Below, piece after piece: positions 1 through 8,495 of a DNA stretch of 38,467 nt (the stretch's first letter is position 1; each line of letters begins with the position of its first letter). Location of the stretch: positions 1-38,467 of the forward strand of contig JBEBHD010000019.1 of NCBI GenBank assembly GCA_040080915.1, in the 5' to 3' direction. Under the pieces are notes generated by a model. That model made no database searches, was not told the DNA's origin, and worked only from the letters and a program-made list of their open reading frames with translations. Both the position numbers and the translations under genes were made by a program. Source of the stretch: M3007 sp040080915 (GTDB taxonomy: Bacteria > Bacteroidota > Bacteroidia > Chitinophagales > Saprospiraceae).

Positions 1-576
1 TGGCTTGTCTTCGATCTTTTCGCCCGGTTTGCTGCTTTTCTGTTTGGGCGCTGGTTTTTTCTTCTTCTTTTTGGCTGGTTTTTTCTTCTTCTTTTTGGCT
101 TCCTCTTTTTTCTCTTTGCTGATTTTGATCTTGGCTTTCGTGTTGGGGTTGTATTCTTCCCGGATGTACTGGAAGGTGGCCTCGGCAGTTTCAAAATCGC
201 GTTTGAGGAACTGTGCCTGACCGATCATGGTGTAGCAGTCGTCGGTGAAATCGCTGACACGGTGCAGGGAAATGGCCATGGACGATTTTTTGATCACGTT
301 GTCCAGATCGGCCAAAGCGGTTTGTGGGTTAGGAATGGCATGAGGGTAGAGGGCCAGCATTTGGCCATAGTTGTCGGTATGTTGTTTTTCCAGCCCTGCT
401 ATGGTCAGGTCAAGCAGTTCGTCGGCGTTGAACCAGTAATTGTACTTGGAGGTCAGGTTGTGCCAGTTGCGTTTGAGCCAGCCGGCCTCTTCGTTTTTCT
501 TTTTGGTGGTCACGCAGCCGATGGCGAGCAGCAACACTGCCAGCAGCACAGTTGTTATGGTCCGTGAATTTTTCAT
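1..576 (-). CDS. sprE: SprE/PorW-type T9SS lipoprotein, 3' end cut by the window edge
   Basis: The gene starts at the ATG whose complement is 574-576 and stays open to base 1, so 192 N-terminal residues are visible. They begin MKNSRTITTVLLAVLLLAIGC, a lipoprotein signal with a likely lipidated Cys near residue 19. Next comes a segment with WHNLTSKYNYWFNADELL, which matches my memory of the start of SprE (gliding) / PorW (T9SS), a TPR-rich periplasmic lipoprotein needed for type IX secretion. Around residues 95-135 the text (QAQFLKRDFETAEATFQYI) looks like a TPR helix pair. It then enters a very basic Lys-rich linker containing an exact duplicated 8-residue unit. SprE proteins are usually several hundred residues longer, so most of the TPR region lies outside. 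It is divergent from the M23 peptidase. The family call rests on the N-terminus only. Confidence 0.72.
   Translation of the reverse strand, partial: MKNSRTITTVLLAVLLLAIGCVTTKKKNEEAGWLKRNWHNLTSKYNYWFNADELLDLTIAGLEKQHTDNYGQMLALYPHAIPNPQTALADLDNVIKKSSMAISLHRVSDFTDDCYTMIGQAQFLKRDFETAEATFQYIREEYNPNTKAKIKISKEKKEEAKKKKKKPAKKKKKKPAPKQKSSKPGEKIEDKP
51..98 (+). repeat. Two perfect 24-bp tandem units inside sprE
   Basis: Bases 51-74 and 75-98 are identical 24-mers. Read on the minus strand each codes for AKKKKKKP-type residues in the SprE linker. The unit is a multiple of three, so copy-number change would keep the frame. Confidence 0.85.
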
Positions 577-802
577 GCGCAGAAAGGAAAGTTGGATGGG
601 GCAACAAGGCCCGACTTTAACGGAGAACTATGGTGCATTTTGGGGCGGAACGGTTGTCTAATTGAGTGGGAATAAAATTTTGCGCTGCATCCTCGTGATA
701 ATTTCAGTGGGCGGCTACACATTTTGAGCGAACTTTGCGCGTGTTTTATCCTTCTTGTGGCGCAAACAGTGTCACAGAGGCACTCAGAAAAACGCAAACG
801 AC

Positions 803-1759
803 ATGCAAAGATATTTGGCGTTGGCAAAACGAGCGCTGGGCTTTTTCTGGCGGCGCGAAAGTGATGGTCGCGGGCTGATGGAAAAACTGCGCGACAAGTA
901 CCGGTTGGTCATCATGAACGACGAAACATTCGAGGAGGTGACCTCGCTGCAGCTGTCGCCCTTGAGCGTGTACGTTTTCCTAAGCTCACTTGTGGTGGGC
1001 ACGGCTATCCTGATGACCATCCTGATCATGTACACACCGCTCAAACGCTACATCCCCGGGTACGGCGATTTTCAGCGCGACGGCGAAATCGCGCTGCTGA
1101 CATCGAAGGTGGCCAACCTGGAAGACGAGATTCACGCGCACCGGGCCTACAACGAGAACTTTCGAAAAATCTTGACCGGCGACATGGAGTCGTTCAGTCA
1201 AGAGGCAGCCAAGAAAAAAAGTGCGTTAAACACGGCTGCTGACACGGCTGCCGCCGCAAGAAAAGTAGAACGCATCGCAGCGGACGAGGCGCTTCGGAAA
1301 GCGGTGGACGAAGGCACGTTTACAACCGGCGAGCCTGTAGCCGCCGTAGGCCTGAACCCCGTGCTGTCGAGGGAACAACCCTTGGAGCAACTGTTTTTCA
1401 TGCCCCCTGTTTCCGGCGATATCATGTCACCGTTCGACCTGCAAAAAGACCACCTCGGCGTGGATGTGGCCGCACCCAAAAACACAGCCGTGAAAGCTGC
1501 CGCCGATGGCGTGGTGATTTCCTCCGGCTACACTGTAGAGACCGGCTACAGCATCGCCATCCAGCACCCCAACAACGTGGTGACCATGTACAAGCACAAC
1601 TCGGTGCTGCTCAAAAAGGCAGGCAGCGCCGTTAAGGCCGGAGAGGCTATTGCCATCATCGGAAACACCGGTGAAAACACCACCGGGCCGCACCTGCACT
1701 TTGAGCTCTGGCACAAAGGCCGTGCGGTCAATCCCAACGATTACATCAATTTTAGATAA
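803..1759 (+). CDS. Membrane-anchored M23 (LytM-type) zinc metallopeptidase
   Basis: The product is 318 residues from the ATG at 803. A TTG at 755 would add 16 residues with no family support, and an ATG at 881 (MEKLRDKYRL) is also possible. Residues 56-78 form one transmembrane helix and 95-170 are a charged, Ala-rich coiled-coil-like stretch. Residues 205-315 form the M23 domain. The zinc motifs are complete: HLGVD (H217, D221) and GPHLHFE (H297, H299), plus the YKHNS histidine near 265. It should therefore be an active endopeptidase cutting peptidoglycan cross-links in the periplasm, anchored in the inner membrane. It is followed after 48 bp by a C1 peptidase gene on the same strand. The cell-wall role is family knowledge; substrate and regulation are not visible. 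Confidence 0.88.
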   Translation: MQRYLALAKRALGFFWRRESDGRGLMEKLRDKYRLVIMNDETFEEVTSLQLSPLSVYVFLSSLVVGTAILMTILIMYTPLKRYIPGYGDFQRDGEIALLTSKVANLEDEIHAHRAYNENFRKILTGDMESFSQEAAKKKSALNTAADTAAAARKVERIAADEALRKAVDEGTFTTGEPVAAVGLNPVLSREQPLEQLFFMPPVSGDIMSPFDLQKDHLGVDVAAPKNTAVKAAADGVVISSGYTVETGYSIAIQHPNNVVTMYKHNSVLLKKAGSAVKAGEAIAIIGNTGENTTGPHLHFELWHKGRAVNPNDYINFR

Positions 1760-1807
1760 ACGCCGACCCGCAAAAAGCAAGTCACACAAAAACGTAACAG
1801 GTTAAGC

Positions 1808-3139
1808 ATGAAAAAGGTATTTTCGTTTGCACTCGCCGCCGTCGTGGTTGCGGCCAACTTAGCGGCCCAAACGCCCGAACTATACGCGTTCAAAGAGGTG
1901 AAAATGTTGGCGGCCACACCGGTAAAAAGCCAGGACAAAACAGGCACTTGCTGGAGCTTCTCCACGACATCTTTTTTGGAAAGCGAGGTCTTGCGTACCG
2001 GCAAGGGCGAGCACAACTTGTCGGAGATGTTTACCGTGCGGCACATTTATCGCCAAAAATGCGAAAACTACGTACGCCGCATGGGCAAAGCCAACCTCAG
2101 CGAAGGCGGATTGGCGCACGACAAATTCAACGCCGTCCGGCAGTACGGCGTGGTGCCGGAAAGTGCCTATCCCGGCCGCAAGGATCCGGCGCAACCGTTC
2201 AGCCACAAGCAAATTGAAAAAGCACTTCAAACGCTGTGCGACACCTTCATCGCCCAAGCAGGCAGGGGCGAACTCCGCGCCGATTGGCTAAGCCGGGTTG
2301 ACGAAGTGCTGGATGCCGAGTTCGGGCCTGTGCCGCTCACGTTTGTGTACAAAAACATCCAGTTTTCGCCCAACTCGTTCCGCGAGTACTTGGGTATAAA
2401 CCCCGACGATTACGTCAGCATCACGTCCTTCTCGCACCACCCGTTTGGGGCCAATTTTGTGCTGGAGGTTCCCGACAATTTTTCCAACGGCCAGTTTTTC
2501 AACATGCCGCTCAACGAGATGATGCGCTGCCTCAACCACTCCTTGCAAAAAGGCTTCACCGTGGAGTGGGACACGGACGTGAGCAACCCCGGTTTTTCCA
2601 AAAAAGAAGGCCTTGCCGTAGCCCCCGAGGCCGATTGGGCCGCCAAATCGAAAGACCAGATCGCTGGCACGTTCCAATATTGGGAGCCGGAAAAATTGGT
2701 TACTCAGGAACTGCGCCAGCAGGCCTTCGACCGCCTGGAAACCCAAGACGACCACCTGATGCACATCACGGGCGTACTCAACGAAACCCAGGGCGGCCTT
2801 TTTTATGCCGTGAAAAACTCTTGGGGCGAGTCAACGCAACGGAAAGGCTACATGTACGTGTCGGATGCCTACATGCGATTGAACACCATCTCGTTTACCG
2901 TAAACAAAAACGCGCTCCCGTTAGATATTCGCCAGCAGATGGGCCTGGAGTTCGGCATGCCAAGCAATTCATCCAACACTCCACGCTCCTTGGAACTGCC
3001 GTCCGGCTCGGATGCCAAAAACAACCCTGCCCCACCGGCTAAAATCCGCTTCGACTCCCCTGAAATGAAAGCCACGCCGGGGCAACGCATGGAAATGCCG
3101 AAGGAACGCAAGGAGCGCATACCGGTCGTAAAAGAATAA
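1808..3139 (+). CDS. Exported C1-like (bleomycin hydrolase/PepC family) cysteine aminopeptidase
   Basis: 443 residues with a signal peptide (about residues 1-20, ending ANLAAQ). The papain-like triad is visible: Cys48 in SQDKTGTCWSFSTTSF, His319 in HLMHITGV and Asn337 in AVKNSWGES, with the oxyanion Gln in the QDKTGTCW block. The length, the spacing between Cys and His, and the mid-protein region fit the C1B family, which trims peptides from the N-terminus, rather than secreted papains. Unlike cytosolic PepC it carries an export signal, so it probably acts in the periplasm or outside the cell. The last 60 residues are low-complexity, Pro/Ser-rich and basic. Its TAA stop shares a base with the ATG of truA (TAATG), so translation of the two is probably coupled. 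The pairing with M23 upstream and truA downstream has no obvious functional logic. Confidence 0.88.
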   Translation: MKKVFSFALAAVVVAANLAAQTPELYAFKEVKMLAATPVKSQDKTGTCWSFSTTSFLESEVLRTGKGEHNLSEMFTVRHIYRQKCENYVRRMGKANLSEGGLAHDKFNAVRQYGVVPESAYPGRKDPAQPFSHKQIEKALQTLCDTFIAQAGRGELRADWLSRVDEVLDAEFGPVPLTFVYKNIQFSPNSFREYLGINPDDYVSITSFSHHPFGANFVLEVPDNFSNGQFFNMPLNEMMRCLNHSLQKGFTVEWDTDVSNPGFSKKEGLAVAPEADWAAKSKDQIAGTFQYWEPEKLVTQELRQQAFDRLETQDDHLMHITGVLNETQGGLFYAVKNSWGESTQRKGYMYVSDAYMRLNTISFTVNKNALPLDIRQQMGLEFGMPSNSSNTPRSLELPSGSDAKNNPAPPAKIRFDSPEMKATPGQRMEMPKERKERIPVVKE

Positions 3140-3882
3140 TGCGCTATTTCCTCCACCTGGCTTATCGCGGCACCCGCTATTCCGGCTGGCAACGCCAGCC
3201 AAACGCCCCGAGCGTACAGGAAACGCTGGAAACTGCCTTGGCCACCCTGCTGCGGCAGCCCGTAGAAATCGTCGGGTGTGGACGTACCGATGCAGGCGTA
3301 CATGCCCGATTCTACGTAGCGCATTTTGACTGCGACGTAGACCTCCCCTCAAAATTTTTGAACGGCTTGAACAGCCTCTTGCCCGACGACATAGCCGCGC
3401 ACGAAGTCTTGCACGTTCAGCCCGATGCGCACGCCCGGTACGATGCCGTGGAGCGGAGCTATGAGTACCACATTTCACTGCGTAAAGACCCTTTCGCTGT
3501 TGAAACAGCGTGGTTTTACCCCCAAGGCGCACGATTGAACACAGATGCCCTGCATGCCGTGGCCGTGTTGCTGCCCGAGTACGAGGCGTTTGTGCCGTTT
3601 TGCAAAACAGAGAGCGGTGTGGGCCACTACCGGTGTACAATCACGGATGCCCGCTGGGAACTGTTGCCGGAACAGGCCAAAATGGTTTTTCACATTTCGG
3701 CGAACCGGTTTTTGCGCGGCATGGTTCGGCTGATCGTGGGCGCGTGTGTGCTGGCGGGCAAAGGCCAAATCGCGCTGGAGGATATTCGGGCGGCTTTGGA
3801 ATCACAGACTCCGCTGCCTAAAAGTTGGAGCGTGCCACCACAAGGGCTTTTTCTCACGGGTGTTCGGTACCCGACCGGATAG
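3139..3882 (+). CDS. truA: tRNA pseudouridine(38-40) synthase TruA
   Basis: 247 residues, the normal TruA length. The N-terminus (MRYFLHLAYRGTRYSGWQRQ) and the catalytic block VGCGRTDAGVHA with nucleophile Asp51 are canonical. The later motif NRFLRGMVRLIVGACV is the C-terminal RNA-binding and dimer signature. The enzyme isomerises uridines 38-40 in the anticodon stem of many tRNAs. Its ATG overlaps the stop of the upstream peptidase gene by one base. The convergent hydrolase gene ends 44 bp after its stop, and a C-rich repeat arm lies in the gap. Confidence 0.97.
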   Translation: MRYFLHLAYRGTRYSGWQRQPNAPSVQETLETALATLLRQPVEIVGCGRTDAGVHARFYVAHFDCDVDLPSKFLNGLNSLLPDDIAAHEVLHVQPDAHARYDAVERSYEYHISLRKDPFAVETAWFYPQGARLNTDALHAVAVLLPEYEAFVPFCKTESGVGHYRCTITDARWELLPEQAKMVFHISANRFLRGMVRLIVGACVLAGKGQIALEDIRAALESQTPLPKSWSVPPQGLFLTGVRYPTG

Positions 3883-3898
3883 TGGCGCGATGATATTT

Positions 3899-3919
3899 AA
3901 CCAGTAACCCTCTAACCTG
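3899..3919 (+). repeat. Single C-rich arm of the AACCAGTAACC/CTCTAACC repeat family
   Basis: AACCAGTAACCCTCTAACC lies between the convergent ends of truA and the hydrolase gene. It matches one arm of the hairpins at 11610-11714 and 15335-15412. No facing arm is present, so it looks like a remnant or solo copy. Confidence 0.6.
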
Positions 3920-3926
3920 CCCCCCT

Positions 3927-4946
3927 CTACCCCTTATCCACGTCTTTCAAAAAAGCGATCAGCCCCTCCATGTAGGTTTTCTGGTCGTCCCACATGCACA
4001 TGTGTCCGCCGTTGGGACAGAGCAGAAAACGGCCTTTTTGCACGGCAGTGGAAATCCATTTCATGTGATCGGGGTCCATCGTGTCATGTGTGGCACCGAT
4101 AGTGAGCGTGGGCGTTTTAATGGTGGGCAGCTGCGCTTTCACGTCCCAGTTGGCCAACCGCCCGGCAATGCCGAATTCACTGGGGCCTTGCATGGTGACG
4201 TACAGGCTTTGGTTGAGCAGGTCGAACGAGCGCGTCATCGGGAACGGCCATTCCGCCATTGGTAGGCGGCAGATGTGTTTTGCATAAAAATGGGGCATGA
4301 GCAATTCCATGTAGCGCGGGTTGGAAAAATCGTTTTTGGACTCAATGGCACGTATTTCCTGCAAAACGGTGGAATCCATTTGTTTGGCCAAAACCTCGTC
4401 GGCGTATTTGCCGTACTCGGGACAGCTGGCCATCATGTTGGAAATGACGAGGCCCTTCAGGTTGTCCTGATACTTGAGCGCATACTGCATGGCAAGAATA
4501 CCGCCCCAAGAGTGGCCGAGCAGGAAAAAATTGTCCTTGTTCAGGCCAAGCGCTTGGCGCACCGTTTCCACTTCTTCCACGTAACGGGGCAGGTCCCAGA
4601 AGGCTGTGTCGTTGGGATTGTCGGAAAAGCCGGTTCCCAGCTGATCGTAGTAAATGAACTCAATGCCCTCCGCAGGCAGAAAACTTTCCATGCACTGCCA
4701 ATAGTCGTGCGAACAGCCAGGGCCGCCCGACAGGAGCAAGAGTTTGATGCGCGGGTTGTTGCCGAAGCGCTTGGTCCAGAGTTTGAAGTCCCCCTTGGTG
4801 GTTTTCAAGGTTACGATCTTGGTACCACCGGTCTGCACGCCGCTGTCGGTGGGGGTAAAATACGTTTTCAGCGGGTCGGGTGCAGGCTGATTACAGGCTG
4901 CGAAAAGGCTCAGCAGGGCAAAGAGGAGAATCCAGTTTTTTTTCAT
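3927..4946 (-). CDS. Lipoprotein alpha/beta hydrolase, prolyl aminopeptidase-like (S33)
   Basis: 339 residues from the ATG at 4946, which opens a clean lipoprotein signal (MKKNWILLFALLSLFAACNQ, lipid Cys18). The frame is open further upstream, but that part overlaps the anti-sigma gene and lacks family character. The fold motifs are SGGPGC (residues 73-78, oxyanion region of proline iminopeptidases), YDQLGTG (100-106) and nucleophile GHSWGG with Ser146. Asp288 (GATHDTMDP) and His315 (PNGGHMCMW) complete the triad. S33 enzymes release N-terminal proline or hydrolyse small amides and esters; a lipoprotein version would act in the periplasm or outer membrane. The exact substrate cannot be read from sequence. 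It lies 59 bp downstream of the anti-sigma gene and could be co-transcribed with it. Confidence 0.85.
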   Translation of the reverse strand: MKKNWILLFALLSLFAACNQPAPDPLKTYFTPTDSGVQTGGTKIVTLKTTKGDFKLWTKRFGNNPRIKLLLLSGGPGCSHDYWQCMESFLPAEGIEFIYYDQLGTGFSDNPNDTAFWDLPRYVEEVETVRQALGLNKDNFFLLGHSWGGILAMQYALKYQDNLKGLVISNMMASCPEYGKYADEVLAKQMDSTVLQEIRAIESKNDFSNPRYMELLMPHFYAKHICRLPMAEWPFPMTRSFDLLNQSLYVTMQGPSEFGIAGRLANWDVKAQLPTIKTPTLTIGATHDTMDPDHMKWISTAVQKGRFLLCPNGGHMCMWDDQKTYMEGLIAFLKDVDKG

Positions 4947-5004
4947 CGCCGGAGAAAGATAGTGCTGGTTGAAAAATCTGATTGAATCGTGTGCAGTTAG
5001 GCCG

Positions 5005-5616
5005 TTAGGCTGCCTTGCGCCGTTGCACCAAACCTTTAACAAAAGGCAGCCCTTCGGAAATATTTTTGATGACGTGGCGCGTGTTCGGCGGGATTTCGAA
5101 GTAATCCCCTGCGCTGAATCGCACGATTTTTCCATCGAAATCGCACTCACAAGCCCCTTCGAGGATGAAAAAACTTTCCTGAAAATCGTCTTCCGTGTGT
5201 TCGTCCTCCACCAAATTGCCAGAAAGCCAGACCACGCTCAGCATCAGGTCGTCCGTTTCCTTTAGCACCCGAACCGCGAAGTGCGGCTCCTCCATGTCCG
5301 GGCGGATGTTTGCCAATGCTTTTTTCCAAGCTGTAGCGTCGCTGTACCGGTGGATAAGCGGCGGGTTTTGCAAGTCAACGGTTTCTTCTTTCAGGAATGC
5401 GCCCAAAAAGTCCAGCACCTGGTTTTTCAGTTCCGGCCGAGGTTCCGGGCCTTTCGCGTATTGTTCCAGAGCGGCCAGAATGCTGTCCATTTCCGCCTGC
5501 ACTTCCGGGTGTTTGGCGGCCATAGCCGCCACCTCAGCGGCCTCTTGGGGAGGCAGGCTGCCGAGGCAGTAGGCTTCGATTATACCGGAGGCAATGTATG
5601 TGTTTAACTCGCTCAT
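5005..5616 (-). CDS. Cupin-domain anti-sigma factor (ChrR/RskA-like)
   Basis: 203 residues. Residues 1-75 resemble the N-terminal sigma-binding region of RskA/ChrR-type anti-sigma factors (AYCLGSLPPQEAAEVAAM followed by a helical stretch) but lack the HxxxCxxC zinc motif. Residues 105-195 form a cupin barrel, with His140 and Glu147 in the first motif and GDYFEIPPNTRH ending at His181 in the second. There is no transmembrane helix, so it should be cytosolic and sense a small molecule, metal or oxidant through the cupin. The start codon overlaps the sigma factor stop as ATGA, the usual layout of a sigma/anti-sigma pair, which is the strongest evidence for its role. The ligand is unknown. Confidence 0.8.
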   Translation of the reverse strand: MSELNTYIASGIIEAYCLGSLPPQEAAEVAAMAAKHPEVQAEMDSILAALEQYAKGPEPRPELKNQVLDFLGAFLKEETVDLQNPPLIHRYSDATAWKKALANIRPDMEEPHFAVRVLKETDDLMLSVVWLSGNLVEDEHTEDDFQESFFILEGACECDFDGKIVRFSAGDYFEIPPNTRHVIKNISEGLPFVKGLVQRRKAA

Positions 5617-6170
5617 GATTCAAAAGACAATTTTTGCCGCAAATGCGACAGCGCCGCACGCGTACGGCTTTTCACCGTACCGAGCGGCAGGCCCGTTTCG
5701 TCGGCCACTTCCTGCTGGGAGTAGCCCATGAAATATTGCAGGTCAATGACCTGCCTGAGGTGCGGTTGCAGGCTCTCGACAGCTTTTTCCAGACCGATGT
5801 GGTCGAGCCGTTGCATTTCGGGTGCCGGACTGGGTACAGATACGACTACGTCGGCGGATTGGATCGTTTGTCTTTCCAAAAAATAATTGGATCGCACAAA
5901 ATCCAGTGCCATACGCCGGGCTATGACCACCAACCAAGTGTAGAGGCGCCCCTTGGCGGCATCGTACCGGCCAATGTTGCGCCAAATTTTCACGAACGTG
6001 TCTTGGAGCACGTTTTCCGCGTCTGACTCCGACTTGGTCACCTCGAAGATGATCGCGTACAGGTTTTTGCCGTAACGGTCGTACAACTCGGCAAACGCAG
6101 GGCGTTCGCCTTGTTGCAACCGCTCCACAAGAGCCAGCTCAGAAAAGGCCGGTGTCAAGGTTGTTTTCAC
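5613..6170 (-). CDS. ECF RNA polymerase sigma factor (SigK-like)
   Basis: Sigma region 2 is clear (AFAELYDRYGKNLYAIIFEV, DAENVLQDTFVKIWRN, GRLYTWLVVIARRMALDFVR). Region 4 is also clear (LQPHLRQVIDLQYFMGYSQQ, then GLPLGTVKSRTRAALSHLRQ). No ATG exists near the expected start. The GTG at 6170 gives MKTTLTPAFSELALVERL, a normal ECF start and a 185-residue protein. An earlier GTG at 6224 lies inside an 11-bp inverted repeat and is less likely. The gene overlaps the downstream cupin anti-sigma by 4 bp. It would direct RNA polymerase to a small stress regulon when the anti-sigma releases it. No autoregulatory promoter could be recognised. Confidence 0.92.
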   Translation of the reverse strand: MKTTLTPAFSELALVERLQQGERPAFAELYDRYGKNLYAIIFEVTKSESDAENVLQDTFVKIWRNIGRYDAAKGRLYTWLVVIARRMALDFVRSNYFLERQTIQSADVVVSVPSPAPEMQRLDHIGLEKAVESLQPHLRQVIDLQYFMGYSQQEVADETGLPLGTVKSRTRAALSHLRQKLSFES

Positions 6171-6218
6171 GACATGTCGTTTTCGGGCCAAAAGTACGGC
6201 TCTCGCTTGCCTTTCAAC

Positions 6219-6256
6219 CCACACTACGGGACATTTTCCAATTCACCGTAGTGTGG
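6219..6256. repeat. 11-bp perfect inverted repeat upstream of the sigma gene, related to the 26111-26195 element
   Basis: CCACACTACGG at 6219-6229 is mirrored by CCGTAGTGTGG at 6246-6256 with a 16-bp spacer. The left side CACACTACGGGACATTTT (6220-6237) matches 17 of 18 bases of the terminal repeat at 26113-26130. It sits between the DUF2157-like gene and the sigma factor. It may be a reduced copy of the same element, or serve as an operator or hairpin. Confidence 0.75.
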
Positions 6257-6264
6257 TTAGAAAC

Positions 6265-7422
6265 TCAAAACTGCCCGTCCGCACCGCCGCCGCCGAACTG
6301 CCCGCCGCCGAGCGACTCTTGCTGGTCTGCAGGCGCTGACAATTGGCCGGTCAGGTTTTGTGCGATGAGCTGTTGTTCGATTTCCTGCAACAGCGTTTTG
6401 TCTGCATCCGCCTCGTAGGTGTACCCGCTTGAGCGTTTTTTCAGGTACCGGATGGAGAAATAGGCTGTTGCGAAGAGCACCCCGCCACCAATCGCCGCCG
6501 CCCAGGCTAGTGGCATCACATGGAAATAGTACCGAAACGTGAACACGGCCTCCGCTACACAGGCCAACCCCACATCCAGCAAAAGGCGGTCTTTTTGGCG
6601 CAGCCCCCAAAAAATGTACGCTACCGGGACGGCGAACGTAAACGTCCAGAAAAACCACGGCATCGGTACTTGCCCCAGTCCAAACCAGTAGGCTGCGGCC
6701 TGTTGCACAACCCAAAAATTGCCGCTGAGGTAAAACAGCACGATGGCCAGAAATTCAACCACCCCGAGTGTCTTGTGCCAATGCCGCCAAGTGTGCCGCG
6801 TTTGGCCTTTTTTGCAAAAAAAATACGCGCCTGCGGCAAACAGCATACCTGTGAATGGCAAAATGTAGAGTGCCAACCCGGGGGCTTTATTGGCGATCTG
6901 CAGGACGATGGCCAGTGAACAAATAAACGCCGCTGCCGCCATCAACCGGTCGAGGTACCGGATAGCGCCCGCTACCAAAACAGGCAGCGCTATGCAGGAA
7001 AAAAACAGCGGGTCGGTATTGCCGGACATTAAAAGGACAAACACGCCACTGAGCAGCATCGTGGTGGCCGTGTAAAGTAGCATATCGTCCACGCCGCTGC
7101 CGTAGTGCCGTGCAGCACGTATGGCCCACACTTCCAGCATGACCAGCGTCAATACCCCGGTGAAAAAGCAAAATAATGCCATGCTTATTTCTGCGCTTGG
7201 GCTGGTGAACAACGCCAGCAGGCCAATGACCGACTGTATCAAAATCATGGCGAAAATAGCCAGCCCTATACGCACGAACACATTCGGCCTGTAAAAATAC
7301 GGTGGGTGGGCAATTTGCACGGCCAACCATTTTTCATCAGAAAGCAAGCCCTGCCGGTGCCACTCGGCGGTCGTGTCGCGCGTCAGCAAGGAATCCAACT
7401 GTGTTTGGTCGTAGGCAATCAT
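6265..7422 (-). CDS. Multi-spanning membrane protein, DUF2157/DUF4401-like, Gly-rich tail
   Basis: 385 residues from the ATG at 7422. A soluble N-terminus of about 65 residues is followed by roughly ten hydrophobic helices with aromatic-rich loops. A short cytosolic tail of about 60 residues ends in a Gly/Gln/Ala-rich stretch (SLGGGQFGGGGADGQF). It overlaps the stop of the preceding membrane-protein gene by 4 bp (ATGA), and such pairs are typical of DUF2157/DUF4401 loci. No catalytic motif is visible and the function is unknown. The call rests on topology and pairing. Confidence 0.65.
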   Translation of the reverse strand: MIAYDQTQLDSLLTRDTTAEWHRQGLLSDEKWLAVQIAHPPYFYRPNVFVRIGLAIFAMILIQSVIGLLALFTSPSAEISMALFCFFTGVLTLVMLEVWAIRAARHYGSGVDDMLLYTATTMLLSGVFVLLMSGNTDPLFFSCIALPVLVAGAIRYLDRLMAAAAFICSLAIVLQIANKAPGLALYILPFTGMLFAAGAYFFCKKGQTRHTWRHWHKTLGVVEFLAIVLFYLSGNFWVVQQAAAYWFGLGQVPMPWFFWTFTFAVPVAYIFWGLRQKDRLLLDVGLACVAEAVFTFRYYFHVMPLAWAAAIGGGVLFATAYFSIRYLKKRSSGYTYEADADKTLLQEIEQQLIAQNLTGQLSAPADQQESLGGGQFGGGGADGQF

Positions 7423-8384
7423 GGCGTGTTGGTTTTGATGAACCGTTTGTAGTTGATCAGAAAAACAATGACCCCGGCACAGGAAAAGACGAAGTAGAAC
7501 AGGTAGAAAAAGAAGTCGGCGGCACGCACCGTGTTGAACAGCAGGTACGTGACCCCGATGTAGCCGTAGAGCACAGCCACGGTCAGGAAATACAAGGAGC
7601 CGCGCGTGCGGGCGTACCAGATGAAGTACCCGACCGCCGCGCACAGCAGGGGGAAGAAAATCACTGTTTGGTTCAGTGCCATCATGCCCGCCAGGCAGGC
7701 GATCATGCCGATATGCACGCCGAAGTTGAGGTAGGTCAGGGAGAAATGTTTTTTGAAATCGCGGCGCTCGCTCAGAAAGGGCACGATGCAGAATACCGCG
7801 CTGAGCAGGACAGCGGTGTAAACGATGGTCGAGCTGTTGAAATCATTGCGGGCGAGCAAGTCTTTTGGGGTCACCGTCAACCCCACCCACGATGCCAGCG
7901 CGGTGATGCCCAGCGAGAGCACGCCCCGGTTGTCGAGCCAGTAGGCCAGTCCGAAAAACAGTACCATCGGCAGGAACGTGGCCAACCCGTAGCGCGTCCC
8001 AAAAACCTGGTATTGGTATTGCAAGTAGCCTTCCAAAACCAGAAAAAGCAGGCAGCCCAACAACAGGACGTAGTCGTAGTACGGTGTAGGGCTTTCTGCC
8101 TCGCCGGTCGTAAAGGGTCGTCGGTGCCGGATGGCATACCAAAAACAAACAACGCACACTGCCCCGATCAGAGCGATGATAGCGCTATGACCGATGGTGT
8201 CAATGTTTTCGTAGATGATGTAGCCCAGCCCGAGGTTGAGCAGGAGCACGCCGAGATAAAGCAGCGTTTTGAGCTCCCAGTGCAGCGAAAATGGTTTTCC
8301 CGACTCGAATTGCCCGATTCTGTTCGCGTCTTCCGGCGAGAGGAGCTCCTTTTGAAGCAGGTTGCCTAGTATGTGCTGGCGCAT
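7419..8384 (-). CDS. DUF2157-like multi-spanning membrane protein
   Basis: 321 residues from the ATG at 8384 (MRQHILGNLLQKELLSPEDA). The frame is open upstream, but that part runs into the divergent lipoprotein gene and a repeat. The N-terminal 45 residues resemble the DUF2157 soluble head (helix, LLSPEDANRI, helix). About nine transmembrane segments follow. A TACATTTG promoter box 20 bp upstream supports this start. It overlaps the next membrane-protein gene by 4 bp, so the two products probably form one complex. The function is not known. Confidence 0.7.
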   Translation of the reverse strand: MRQHILGNLLQKELLSPEDANRIGQFESGKPFSLHWELKTLLYLGVLLLNLGLGYIIYENIDTIGHSAIIALIGAVCVVCFWYAIRHRRPFTTGEAESPTPYYDYVLLLGCLLFLVLEGYLQYQYQVFGTRYGLATFLPMVLFFGLAYWLDNRGVLSLGITALASWVGLTVTPKDLLARNDFNSSTIVYTAVLLSAVFCIVPFLSERRDFKKHFSLTYLNFGVHIGMIACLAGMMALNQTVIFFPLLCAAVGYFIWYARTRGSLYFLTVAVLYGYIGVTYLLFNTVRAADFFFYLFYFVFSCAGVIVFLINYKRFIKTNTP

Positions 8385-8403
8385 ATATTCGGTATTTTTC
8401 GGC

Positions 8404-8411
8404 CAAATGTA
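8404..8411 (-). promoter_or_regulatory. Bacteroidota -7 box (TACATTTG) for the DUF2157-like pair
   Basis: The minus strand reads TACATTTG, matching the TAnnTTTG consensus, 20 bp upstream of the ATG at 8384. No convincing -33 TTTG was found. Confidence 0.5.
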
Positions 8412-8495
8412 AGGCGGACTTGGATAAAATAGCTGGTTGCCCAACCAACCATTGGCGAGCAGCACGTTGTCTGTGGGGAAAAAACTTGTTTTGCT

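Noticed and set aside
6171..6224. Longer sigma factor starting at the GTG at 6224
   Set aside because: The added residues (MWVERQARAVLLARKRH) do not look like an ECF N-terminus, and the codon lies inside an inverted repeat.
7302..8369. 355-residue plus-strand frame opposite the DUF2157-like genes
   Set aside because: The minus-strand proteins have proper membrane topology, a 4-bp overlap and a promoter box. The plus frame is charged and Gln-rich with no domain.
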